Positions 18,816-26,486 of a stretch of DNA of 64,000 nt are shown piece by piece. A model generated the notes under the pieces. That model saw nothing but the letters and a program-made list of their open reading frames with translations. It was not told the origin of the DNA and searched no databases. Location of the stretch: NCBI RefSeq assembly GCF_003852425.1, contig NZ_QAJN01000010.1, positions 724 to 64,723 on the forward strand, given 5' to 3'. Origin of the DNA: Paucibacter sp. KBW04 (GTDB lineage Bacteria > Pseudomonadota > Gammaproteobacteria > Burkholderiales > Burkholderiaceae_C). The position numbers and the translations under genes are program-made. How positions within the stretch are numbered: the stretch's first letter is position 1; every line of letters begins with the position of its first letter.

Positions 18816-21095
18816 ATGAAGTGCATTTCCCTGTTGGGCATGGCTTTGCTGCTGAGTGCGGGCCCGGCCTGTGCCGCTGGCGAAGGCCTGGTGAAGCTGG
18901 GTGCAGGCGCTTATGCCTCTGCGCCAAAAGGGGGCGACCCGGCCATGCCGGCGGCCAGCTTGCGCAGCGAAGCGATGCTGGCGCGCGCCGCGCCCACCAA
19001 CCAGTGGTATTCCAGCCTGGTCTTCAATGCCACGCCCGAAGTCATCTACGCCCAGCCCCTGAGCTTCAAGGCCAGCAAATCAGGGTTTGAGATGGCCTTG
19101 CCCAGCAAACAGGTGGTCCCCACCGAGCGCCGGGATGTGGAGATCCATTACCCGCATCTGGACCCGCTGCGTATCGCGCCCGTGGCCTTTGACTTGGGCC
19201 AGGCCAAGTTGGCCAAGGCGACAGACTGGGCCATCGATGTGAGCATGGGCCAAGGTCAAGATCAGTTCCTTGCCACCATCGCCCACGGCAGCCCCTACGC
19301 CTTTTTCAGGATCTCGCGCGGCGATGTGCGGGTGCAACTTCCGCAAGCGGCCGAGCAACAAGCCATCGCCGCGGATCCGCGCGTGCTGGTCTTGCAGATC
19401 AAGGGCAAGCGCTATGCCTTGTTCGGCCCCAGCGGTGTGCGCTGGGAGCAGGCCTCCAAGCAGGAATGGCTGGCACATCTGCCCGAAGGCAAGGGCTATC
19501 TATCGGCAGCGGCCTTGCCAGATGGCAAGCCGGAGACCCTGGCCCTGTTGACCCGCCATGCTTACGCCTTTCTGGACGACACCCGGGTGGAGTGGCGTTA
19601 TGAGCGCGAGAAAAGCCAGGTGGAAACGACGTATCGGGCCAGCGTCAAAGTGATGGAGGGGCCGGATCAGGGCAGCTTGCTGGGCTTGTATCCCCACCAT
19701 TGGTTTGGCAATGCCTCGGTGCAGGGCAAGCTGGGCCCGGCCTATGACACCGTGCGGGGGGCCGTGCAGCTCTTGCCCGGCCATCAATTCAGCACTGTGC
19801 AGCGCTACACCTCTTTCGTGCCCTTTTGGCCCGGCATCAAGAACTCACCGCGCCTGGAGGAGTTGGGCGAGCACATGGCCAAGGACTTGCGCGAGGCCCG
19901 CCGCATGATGCTGCAAGAAGGCGATGACGCTTACTGGCAGGGCAAAGGTCTGCAGCGCACCCTGATGCTGCTGGACGTGTTTGAGCAGCAAGGCGATCTG
20001 AAGGGCCGCGACAAGCTGCTGGAGATGATGAAAAAGCGCATCGAGGAATGGTTCTCGGGCGAGAGCCGCAAAAACTATTTCCACTACAACCGCGCCCTGG
20101 GCGCCGTGGCCAGCTACCCGGAAAACGCCTTCTTCACCGTTGCCCAGATCAACGACCACCATTTCACCTACGGCTACTGGATTCGGGTGGCGGCCGAAAT
20201 CGCCCTGCGCGACCCCGCCTGGGCGGCCAAGGAGCAATGGGGCGGCATGGTGGACCTGTTGGTGGCCGATATCGCCACGGCCGAGCGGGGCCGGGCCGAC
20301 TTCCCCTTTTTGCGCAACTTCGATCCCTACGAAGGCCATTCCTGGGCCTCCGGCATCGGCCTGGGCTCCCTGGGCAATAACCAGGAGTCTTCCTCCGAGG
20401 CCATCAATGCCTGGGCTGCTTTGATCCTCTGGGGCGAGGTCACCGGCAGGCGCGAGTTGCGCGATCTGGGGGTCTACCTCTACACCACCGAGGCCAAGGC
20501 CATCGACCATTACTGGTTCGACGTGCACAAGCTGGTATTCCCGCCCGAATACAAAAACGTCGAGGTCAGCCAGGTCTTTGGCGGCGCCTACAAGCACAAC
20601 ACCTGGTGGACCGACGAGCCCCGCCAGATCAAGGGCATCAATCTGCTGCCCATCACCACGGCCTCGACCTATCTGGCGCGCGACCCTGCCTATGTGCAGC
20701 GCAATCTGGATACCTTGCCGGGTGACACGGCGATTTACGAGGCCCGCGGCAGCAAGCCCAAGAACCCGCCGCCGGCCGATATCTGGCAAGACATCTTTGC
20801 CAAGTACCAGGCCCTGGTCGACCCCAGCAAGGCGCAAGCCCAGTGGAATCGCTGGGGCAGTTTCGAGCTGGGCGACTCGCGCACCCACAGCTTCCACTGG
20901 ATGCTGAGCCTGCAAGAAATGGGCAGCCCCGACTTCAGCGTGACGGCCGACACCGCGCTCTACGCGGTCTTCAAACGCGCCGATGGGCGCAGGACTTATC
21001 TGGCCTTTAACCCCGGCCCCGAGCCCTTGACCGTGAACTTCAGCGACGGACGCTCGCTGCAAATTGCTCCCCGTGCCCTGGGCCAAATCCGCTGA
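18816..21095 (+). CDS. GH81 endo-beta-1,3-glucanase, secreted
   Basis: 759 residues with signal peptide MKCISLLGMALLLSAGPACAA split at the final Ala. GH81 motifs are clear: PTNQWYSSLVF near the N-terminus, QINDHHFTYGYWIR around residue 445 (catalytic acid Asp), and GHSWASGIGLGSLGNNQESSSEA around 505-525 (catalytic glutamates). These enzymes cut unsubstituted beta-1,3-glucan such as laminarin or curdlan internally. No carbohydrate-binding module is fused to it, but the next gene encodes one. First gene of the rightward unit, controlled by operator 2, with ribosome-binding site AAGGA. Confidence 0.93.
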   Translation: MKCISLLGMALLLSAGPACAAGEGLVKLGAGAYASAPKGGDPAMPAASLRSEAMLARAAPTNQWYSSLVFNATPEVIYAQPLSFKASKSGFEMALPSKQVVPTERRDVEIHYPHLDPLRIAPVAFDLGQAKLAKATDWAIDVSMGQGQDQFLATIAHGSPYAFFRISRGDVRVQLPQAAEQQAIAADPRVLVLQIKGKRYALFGPSGVRWEQASKQEWLAHLPEGKGYLSAAALPDGKPETLALLTRHAYAFLDDTRVEWRYEREKSQVETTYRASVKVMEGPDQGSLLGLYPHHWFGNASVQGKLGPAYDTVRGAVQLLPGHQFSTVQRYTSFVPFWPGIKNSPRLEELGEHMAKDLREARRMMLQEGDDAYWQGKGLQRTLMLLDVFEQQGDLKGRDKLLEMMKKRIEEWFSGESRKNYFHYNRALGAVASYPENAFFTVAQINDHHFTYGYWIRVAAEIALRDPAWAAKEQWGGMVDLLVADIATAERGRADFPFLRNFDPYEGHSWASGIGLGSLGNNQESSSEAINAWAALILWGEVTGRRELRDLGVYLYTTEAKAIDHYWFDVHKLVFPPEYKNVEVSQVFGGAYKHNTWWTDEPRQIKGINLLPITTASTYLARDPAYVQRNLDTLPGDTAIYEARGSKPKNPPPADIWQDIFAKYQALVDPSKAQAQWNRWGSFELGDSRTHSFHWMLSLQEMGSPDFSVTADTALYAVFKRADGRRTYLAFNPGPEPLTVNFSDGRSLQIAPRALGQIR

Positions 21096-21154
21096 CACCC
21101 CAGCCGGCCCGCAGCGCGCTTCAACTGAACCTCAAAACAATAGGACGACAAATC

Positions 21155-23413
21155 ATGACTTCCGCACCCAAGCACTTCCCCCTGTCTTTGCTGAGCCTCG
21201 GCCTGGTCTTGCTGGTTTCGGCCTGCGGCGGAGGAGATGCCTTGCCGCCCGGTTCGTCCACCGTGATTCCTGCAGCGCCGGGTGCCGACACGATCGCCCC
21301 GGTGCTGAGCATCAGCAGCAGTGCCGCAGGCAGCACAGCCACCGGCGATGTGACCTTCACCTTCAGCTTCAATGAATCGGTGGGTACGAGCTTCAGCGCC
21401 GACGACATCGTGGTGACGGGCGGCAGCAAGGGTTTGTTCTTCATGAAAGACACCAACACCGCCACCCTGGTGGTGACGCCCACGCCCAACTCGGCCGGCA
21501 GCATCAAGGTCTCGGTTCCGGCCCTGGCCTATCAAGATGCCGCCGGCAATACCAATAGCACCAGCGCTGAATTCAGCCAGGCCTACAACACCAAGCCGCC
21601 AACGCCGGGCTCCACCGGCAACTGCACCGCCGCACCCTGCATAGGCTTTGAGGCCGCCGGCATGGCCATGGTGGCTTTTGGTGGCCTGGATGCCAGCGTC
21701 ATCACCGATCCGGCCCTGGCCAGCAACAAGCTGGTGAAGCTGCTCAAAGTGGCGGCCAACGAGACCTGGGCCGGCGCGACGGTCGACCCCAGCGGCACGG
21801 GCGCTGCGACGGTGCCGGAGTTTGCCTTTGCCAGCAACAAAAAAGTCACTCTGCGCGTGTACTCGCCCGCGGTGGGCGAGGTGATGATGCTCAAGGTGGA
21901 GAACGCCGCCGATGCCTCGGTCTTCATGGAATCGCAGGTCAAGACCACGGTGGCCGCGGATTGGGAAACCCTGACCTTCGACTTCGCCAACCCCAGCAAT
22001 GGCAGCTTCGATGCCAGCAAGACCTATAACCGCGTCAGCATCTTCCCCCACTTTGGTGCCAAGGTCGCGGCCGATACCAGCTATCTGATCGACGAGCTGA
22101 ACTACCAAACGGTGCAGCCCAGCGGCAACACGGGCAGCTGCACCAGCGCAAGCGGTCTGCAGTGCTATTCCTTCTCGGAGTCTGGCATGGGCTTCGCGCC
22201 CTTTGGCGGCGCACTGACGGCCAGCCTTGCCAGCGATCCGGTGGCCAGCACACCGGCGAACGATGTGGCCAAGTTCGTCGTGGCCGCGGGTGATCCGGGC
22301 TGGGCAGGCGCCACCGTCAAGCCCGCGAGCGCCATGCCCGCGTTGGTGTTTGGCAGCAGCAAGCTCGTGACGCTGCGGGTCTACTCACCGGCAGCCGGTC
22401 GGGTGGTCTTGTTGAAATTTGAGAACAGCGCCAATTCGGGGCAGAACTTCCAGATCGCTGCCAAGACGACGGTGGCCAATCAATGGGAGACCCTCACATT
22501 CGACTACGCGGCCTTGGGCACAGGCGACGCGGGCAGCTTCCCGCACGCCAGTGGCATTTATGACGCGGCGCTTAGCTACAACATGGTCAGCATCTTCCCG
22601 GACTTCGCCACCTCCGACCCCAAGCCCCATGGCGCCGGGACCTACTACTTTGATGAACTCAAGTACCCGGTCGCAGTCGCCCCCGTCAACACCGGCACGC
22701 TGGTGTTCTCGTCTGGCTTCAAGGCCGGCAATCTGACCAATGAAGGCGGTGCCTACTACGGTTTTTCCGGCAGCGATTTGGATGGCTGGAATTGCACCGG
22801 CGGCCCGTCCTGGTGCGGCAATGGCGGCAATAACGACGGCACGGCCAATAGCAATTTCTACCAGTACTACCAGACCTCGCCTAACCCAGCGAGCTTGGGT
22901 CTGTACGTTGGCCTGGCGGTGCAAGGCCCGGGTGTCGCTGCGCTCAACACCACGGGTGACACGGTCGGAGGCTTGAGCATCAGCGGCCAGACCAAGCTCA
23001 ACTTCAACTTCAACCAGAACCCGGAGTGGGCGGCCAGCGCCACCAAGAACTTCGGGGTGAAGATGATCATGGGCAAGTATTACAACGTCGGCAGTGCCAG
23101 CGCCCCGGCCGCCTGCAACATCACCTTGTTGGCGGTGGTCACGCCCTCGAACAGCACGGGTGCGACGGCCGCCTATTCGATTCCGCTGAGCTCCTTCAAT
23201 GTGATCCAGAACTGCGGCACGTCCATCAGCACGGCGGCTGCTGCCCTGGCCAGCGCCAAGGTGGTCAGCATCACTTTTGAAGGTGATGGCGGTACGGCGG
23301 CCTTGGGCTCGAGCCCCAAGACCGGTGCCAACCTCACCGTGCCCCAGGCCGGGGTAAGCCCAGCGGTCTACCCGACCACGGTCAATGTGAGCGGCGCCAT
23401 CACCTTCAACTAA
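21155..23413 (+). CDS. Carbohydrate-binding lipoprotein with Ig-like domain, two tandem modules and unknown C-terminal domain
   Basis: 752 residues. Lipobox LVSAC near residue 24 predicts lipidation. Residues 45-145 are a bacterial Ig-like domain (STATGDVTFTFSFNESV). Two homologous modules follow, about 155-315 and 328-508, each running from a Cys-containing segment through WAGATV, KVTLRVYSPA or LVTLRVYSPA, WETLTFD and SIFP to DELNY or DELKY. Residues 512-752 form a third beta-rich domain starting GTLVFSSGFKAG that I cannot assign. No catalytic motif is seen. Likely a surface glycan-binding protein that presents beta-glucan to GH81. Starts 59 bases after GH81. Confidence 0.8.
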   Translation: MTSAPKHFPLSLLSLGLVLLVSACGGGDALPPGSSTVIPAAPGADTIAPVLSISSSAAGSTATGDVTFTFSFNESVGTSFSADDIVVTGGSKGLFFMKDTNTATLVVTPTPNSAGSIKVSVPALAYQDAAGNTNSTSAEFSQAYNTKPPTPGSTGNCTAAPCIGFEAAGMAMVAFGGLDASVITDPALASNKLVKLLKVAANETWAGATVDPSGTGAATVPEFAFASNKKVTLRVYSPAVGEVMMLKVENAADASVFMESQVKTTVAADWETLTFDFANPSNGSFDASKTYNRVSIFPHFGAKVAADTSYLIDELNYQTVQPSGNTGSCTSASGLQCYSFSESGMGFAPFGGALTASLASDPVASTPANDVAKFVVAAGDPGWAGATVKPASAMPALVFGSSKLVTLRVYSPAAGRVVLLKFENSANSGQNFQIAAKTTVANQWETLTFDYAALGTGDAGSFPHASGIYDAALSYNMVSIFPDFATSDPKPHGAGTYYFDELKYPVAVAPVNTGTLVFSSGFKAGNLTNEGGAYYGFSGSDLDGWNCTGGPSWCGNGGNNDGTANSNFYQYYQTSPNPASLGLYVGLAVQGPGVAALNTTGDTVGGLSISGQTKLNFNFNQNPEWAASATKNFGVKMIMGKYYNVGSASAPAACNITLLAVVTPSNSTGATAAYSIPLSSFNVIQNCGTSISTAAAALASAKVVSITFEGDGGTAALGSSPKTGANLTVPQAGVSPAVYPTTVNVSGAITFN

Positions 23414-23522
23414 ATCGTCGATCCCGCTGGCCAGGTTCGATCGGGGAGTTCGAGCCCGGCCCTTTTTCCTCTTTTTCTTCTTCTTTCAATTCAAAGCCCG
23501 ACATCAGCATCGGGCCAATTTC

Positions 23523-24881
23523 ATGAGCCATGAGTTTTCCACCAGCAGCTTGCTGGATCTCGCCCGCCGGTTTCCGCCCGACTTCGTCTGGGGCGTGGCC
23601 ACCAGTGCTTTTCAGATCGAGGGTGCCGCCCAGGAGGACGGCAAGGGCGAGTCGATCTGGGATCGCTTTTGCCGCCAGCCCGGTGCGATTGCCGACGGCA
23701 GCAATGGCGATGTGGCCTGCGACCATGTGCATCGCCTGGAAGAAGACCTGGACTTGATCGCCGCTTTGGGCGTCAGCGCTTACCGTTTTTCGGTGTCCTG
23801 GCCGCGGGTCCAGCCCCTGGGTTCGGGAGCCTGGAATCCCAAGGGCCTGGCCTTTTACGACCGCTTGGTCGACGGCCTGATCCAGCGTGGCATCAAGCCC
23901 ACCATGACCCTGAATCACTGGGATCTGCCCCAGGCCTTGCAAGACCAAGGCGGTTGGGCGAACCGCGACACGGTGGCGCATTTTGTCGAGTACGCCCTGG
24001 GCATGCACCGCTGGCTGGGCAATCGCGTCGCCGCCATCACCACGCACAACGAACCTTGGGTGATCGCTGTGCTCGGCCATGAACAAGGCATTTTTGCCCC
24101 TGGCTTGAAGAGCCGGGCCACCGCCATGCAGGTCACCCACCATCTGCTGCTCAGCCATGGCCTTGCCTTGCAAGCCCTGCGGGCCGAGGGCTGCCGGGCC
24201 GATCTGGGCATCGTGCTCAATCTCTCGCACACCTATCCGGCCACCGACACGCCCGAAGACCGTGCGCAGGCTGTGCTGGACGACGGCTGTTTGCTGCGCT
24301 GGTATGTGGACCCCTTGCTGCGCGGCAGTTACCCCGAGGACATCTGGGCTCATCTAGGCGCGGACGTGCCCCAGGTTCAGGCGGGCGATATGGCGGCGAT
24401 TGCGACGCCGCTGGACTTTCTGGGCATCAACAACTACTCCCGTCATATGGCCAGCGCCGACAAGAGCTTTGATGTCAAGAAGAGCGGCCTGCCCCTGACC
24501 GAGATGGGCTGGGAGATCTACCCCCAGGGCCTGAGCGATCTGCTGCTGCGCCTGCACAAAGACTATGTGCTGCCGCCCACCTTCATCACCGAGAACGGCG
24601 GTGCTTTCGCCGACGAGATGAGGCAGGGCGAGATCCATGATGTGGACAGGCAGCGCTATATCGCTGAGCACATCGCAGCCGTTGCCGCGGCGCTTCAACA
24701 AGGGGTGCCCATGGCGGGCTATATGGTGTGGAGCTTGCTCGACAACTTCGAATGGGCTTCGGGCTATGCCAAGCGCTTTGGCATCGTCCATGTGGACTAC
24801 AGCAGCCAAAAGCGCACCCCCAAGCTGAGCGCCCATTGGTACCGGGCCTTTCTTTCGCAGTGGCGGGCCCTGCAGACCTGA
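23523..24881 (+). CDS. GH1 beta-glucosidase
   Basis: 452 residues, the standard GH1 length, no signal peptide. The acid/base lies in THNEPW (E177) and the nucleophile in FITENGG (E357). Other GH1 marks are DFVWGVATSAFQIEG at the N-terminus, YRFSVSWPRVQP and MVWSLLDNFEWASGYAKRFG near the end. It should release glucose from imported laminaribiose and short beta-glucosides in the cytoplasm. The 109-base gap before it holds a pyrimidine-rich tract with T-runs (about 23461-23487) that could attenuate readthrough from the lipoprotein gene. Confidence 0.95.
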   Translation: MSHEFSTSSLLDLARRFPPDFVWGVATSAFQIEGAAQEDGKGESIWDRFCRQPGAIADGSNGDVACDHVHRLEEDLDLIAALGVSAYRFSVSWPRVQPLGSGAWNPKGLAFYDRLVDGLIQRGIKPTMTLNHWDLPQALQDQGGWANRDTVAHFVEYALGMHRWLGNRVAAITTHNEPWVIAVLGHEQGIFAPGLKSRATAMQVTHHLLLSHGLALQALRAEGCRADLGIVLNLSHTYPATDTPEDRAQAVLDDGCLLRWYVDPLLRGSYPEDIWAHLGADVPQVQAGDMAAIATPLDFLGINNYSRHMASADKSFDVKKSGLPLTEMGWEIYPQGLSDLLLRLHKDYVLPPTFITENGGAFADEMRQGEIHDVDRQRYIAEHIAAVAAALQQGVPMAGYMVWSLLDNFEWASGYAKRFGIVHVDYSSQKRTPKLSAHWYRAFLSQWRALQT

Positions 24882-24892
24882 GGGCCCTTCCT

Positions 24893-24917
24893 CAAGCCTA
24901 GGGACAGGCCCTGGCTT
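24893..24917 (+). terminator. Candidate hairpin after the GH1 gene
   Basis: CAAGCC-T-AGGG pairs with CCCT-GGCTTG around a five-base loop, with one bulged T. No strong T-run follows, so it is at best a weak or Rho-assisted terminator separating the glucanase unit from the TIR gene. Confidence 0.4.
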
Positions 24918-24954
24918 GGGGCTTGAACAATGTGGGCTGCCGGCCCGTCTTGCC

Positions 24955-24982
24955 TTGTCAATCAGCAGGCAAGGGCGATACT
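24955..24982 (+). promoter_or_regulatory. Candidate sigma-70 promoter for the TIR/STAND pair
   Basis: TTGTCA at 24955-24960 and GATACT at 24977-24982 are separated by 16 bases, giving a moderate match to -35 and -10 consensus. Transcription would start near 24989, leaving a leader of about 70 bases before the TIR ATG at 25062. No operator is recognised. Confidence 0.35.
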
Positions 24983-25061
24983 CGCCCATGGTGGCCTCGA
25001 ACATCGCTGGACTCGGGCCGCCCTGAGCTGAGTCTTGTGCGCATTGTTCGGGAGTTTGCCC

Positions 25062-26486
25062 ATGAGTTTTCTGCCGCAATACGAGAACGATCTGTTTGTC
25101 AGTTATCGGCGCGCGGCGAATGATTCGCCCGACCGTTGGGTCGATAGCTTTTGCAGCAATCTGCGCTCGGAACTGCGCGACCGCGTCGGCGATGTGGCAA
25201 TCTGGCGGGACACCGCCGAGCTGCGTTCCGGCGAAACCTGGCGCAAGGAGATTGCCGAGGCCCTGGAGTCCACCGGCATTTTCCTGGCCCTGATCTCGCG
25301 CACCTACTTTGACAGCGACGAATGCCGCAAGGAGCTGGATCGCTTTCTCGGCCGCTTGAAAGCCGTGGGTGGGCGGGACAGCTGCAAACTCGTTCCCATC
25401 TACAAACACCCCAGCCGCAGCCAGGACGAATTGCCGGCCGAGTTGCGCGAAATCGGCCATCATGAGTTCTTCATCCAGGAGGCCAATAGCTGGCGCGAGC
25501 TGGACCCCAAGCGCGATTCCGACGACTACTGGGAACGCATGAGCCGCATGGTCCAAGACCTCACCGTGGCGCTGGAGGAGCTCTTAGGTCGGCAGCAGCG
25601 CCAGGCCTTGGGCCGGGTGTTTGTGGCCAGGGTGGGGCCTGAGCTTTCGCAGGAACGCGAGCGCCTGCGCAGCGATCTGCGCCAGCGCGGCTATCTGGTC
25701 CTGCCCGAGAAGGAGTATTTGTGGAACGCCGATGACTGCTTGCAGCGCATCACGGCCGATCTGGATCAGGCCTTGCTGGCCGTGCATCTGGTGGCGCGCA
25801 GCGAGTCGGTGGAGCCACAGACGGCCCAGCGCGACCGCCAGCAGCTGGAGTTAGCCCATGCCCGCATGCAGGCCCGAGGCATGAGCCCACCCCTGGTCTG
25901 GATACAGCCCGGCGCCAGTACCGCGCCCGACAAGCAGGGCCTGGTGGACTTCATCGAGCAAGAGCTGGCCAACGAGGGCGTGGACTATCTGCAAGGCAGC
26001 TTGGAAGAGCTGAAGACGCAGATGTTGGACATGCTGCCCAAGCCCCAGCAGGAGGCGCCGCGCTTGCCCCTGGACATGGCGGTGCTGGTGGAAACCGGCG
26101 ATCTGCCCGCCCTGGCCGCGCTGAAGAGCCGCTTGGTCGACAAACTGGGCGTGGAGCCCCGGCCCATCAAGTTCAGCGGCAGCAAGCCGCTAGACCTGGA
26201 GCGTCTGCAGCGCACTTTGCAAGCCTGCCCACAGGCGCTGATCTTCTGGGGCGCGCAGAGCGAGGAATGGGTTTACGACCTGCTTGATTTGCCCGAGCTA
26301 GCAGGGCATTTGGGAAAAAGCTCGCTCTGCGTCTACATCGTGGGCGAGGCCAGCGCGGAGAAGGCCGCTTTTCTCAGCGCCAAAGCCTTGGTGCTGCGTG
26401 AGGCGGCGGCGGAGTTGGCCGGGGCCGATCTGGCCGGCTTTGTGCAAAACGCGCGTCATGGCAATTCGAGTCGGGGTGAGGCATGA
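25062..26486 (+). CDS. TIR-domain protein with additional Rossmann-like modules
   Basis: 474 residues from the ATG giving MSFLPQYEND. Residues 6-95 are a TIR domain: YENDLFVSYRRA (strand A/BB-loop start), VAIWRDTAELRSGETW, FLALISRTYFDSDECRKEL. The glutamate in RKEL (E91) is at the position of the NADase glutamate of active TIR enzymes, so NAD cleavage or cyclisation is possible. Residues 185-285 form a second TIR-like module (RVFVARVGPELSQERERLRSD written over two strands, ending LVWIQPG), and 337-430 a third flavodoxin-like unit (AVLVETGDLP, ALIFWGAQSEEW, CVYIVGE). Stop overlaps the start of the STAND gene by ATGA, so the products are made together. Likely the effector of a split NLR-like system. 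Confidence 0.85.
   Translation: MSFLPQYENDLFVSYRRAANDSPDRWVDSFCSNLRSELRDRVGDVAIWRDTAELRSGETWRKEIAEALESTGIFLALISRTYFDSDECRKELDRFLGRLKAVGGRDSCKLVPIYKHPSRSQDELPAELREIGHHEFFIQEANSWRELDPKRDSDDYWERMSRMVQDLTVALEELLGRQQRQALGRVFVARVGPELSQERERLRSDLRQRGYLVLPEKEYLWNADDCLQRITADLDQALLAVHLVARSESVEPQTAQRDRQQLELAHARMQARGMSPPLVWIQPGASTAPDKQGLVDFIEQELANEGVDYLQGSLEELKTQMLDMLPKPQQEAPRLPLDMAVLVETGDLPALAALKSRLVDKLGVEPRPIKFSGSKPLDLERLQRTLQACPQALIFWGAQSEEWVYDLLDLPELAGHLGKSSLCVYIVGEASAEKAAFLSAKALVLREAAAELAGADLAGFVQNARHGNSSRGEA

Noticed and set aside
23414-23522. Intrinsic terminator before the GH1 gene
   Set aside because: A pyrimidine/T-rich tract exists but no stable stem precedes it that I can pair convincingly.
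24973-24987. GGGCGA-TAC-TCGCCC small hairpin before the TIR gene
   Set aside because: Short, overlaps the candidate -10 element and likely arises by chance in GC-rich DNA.
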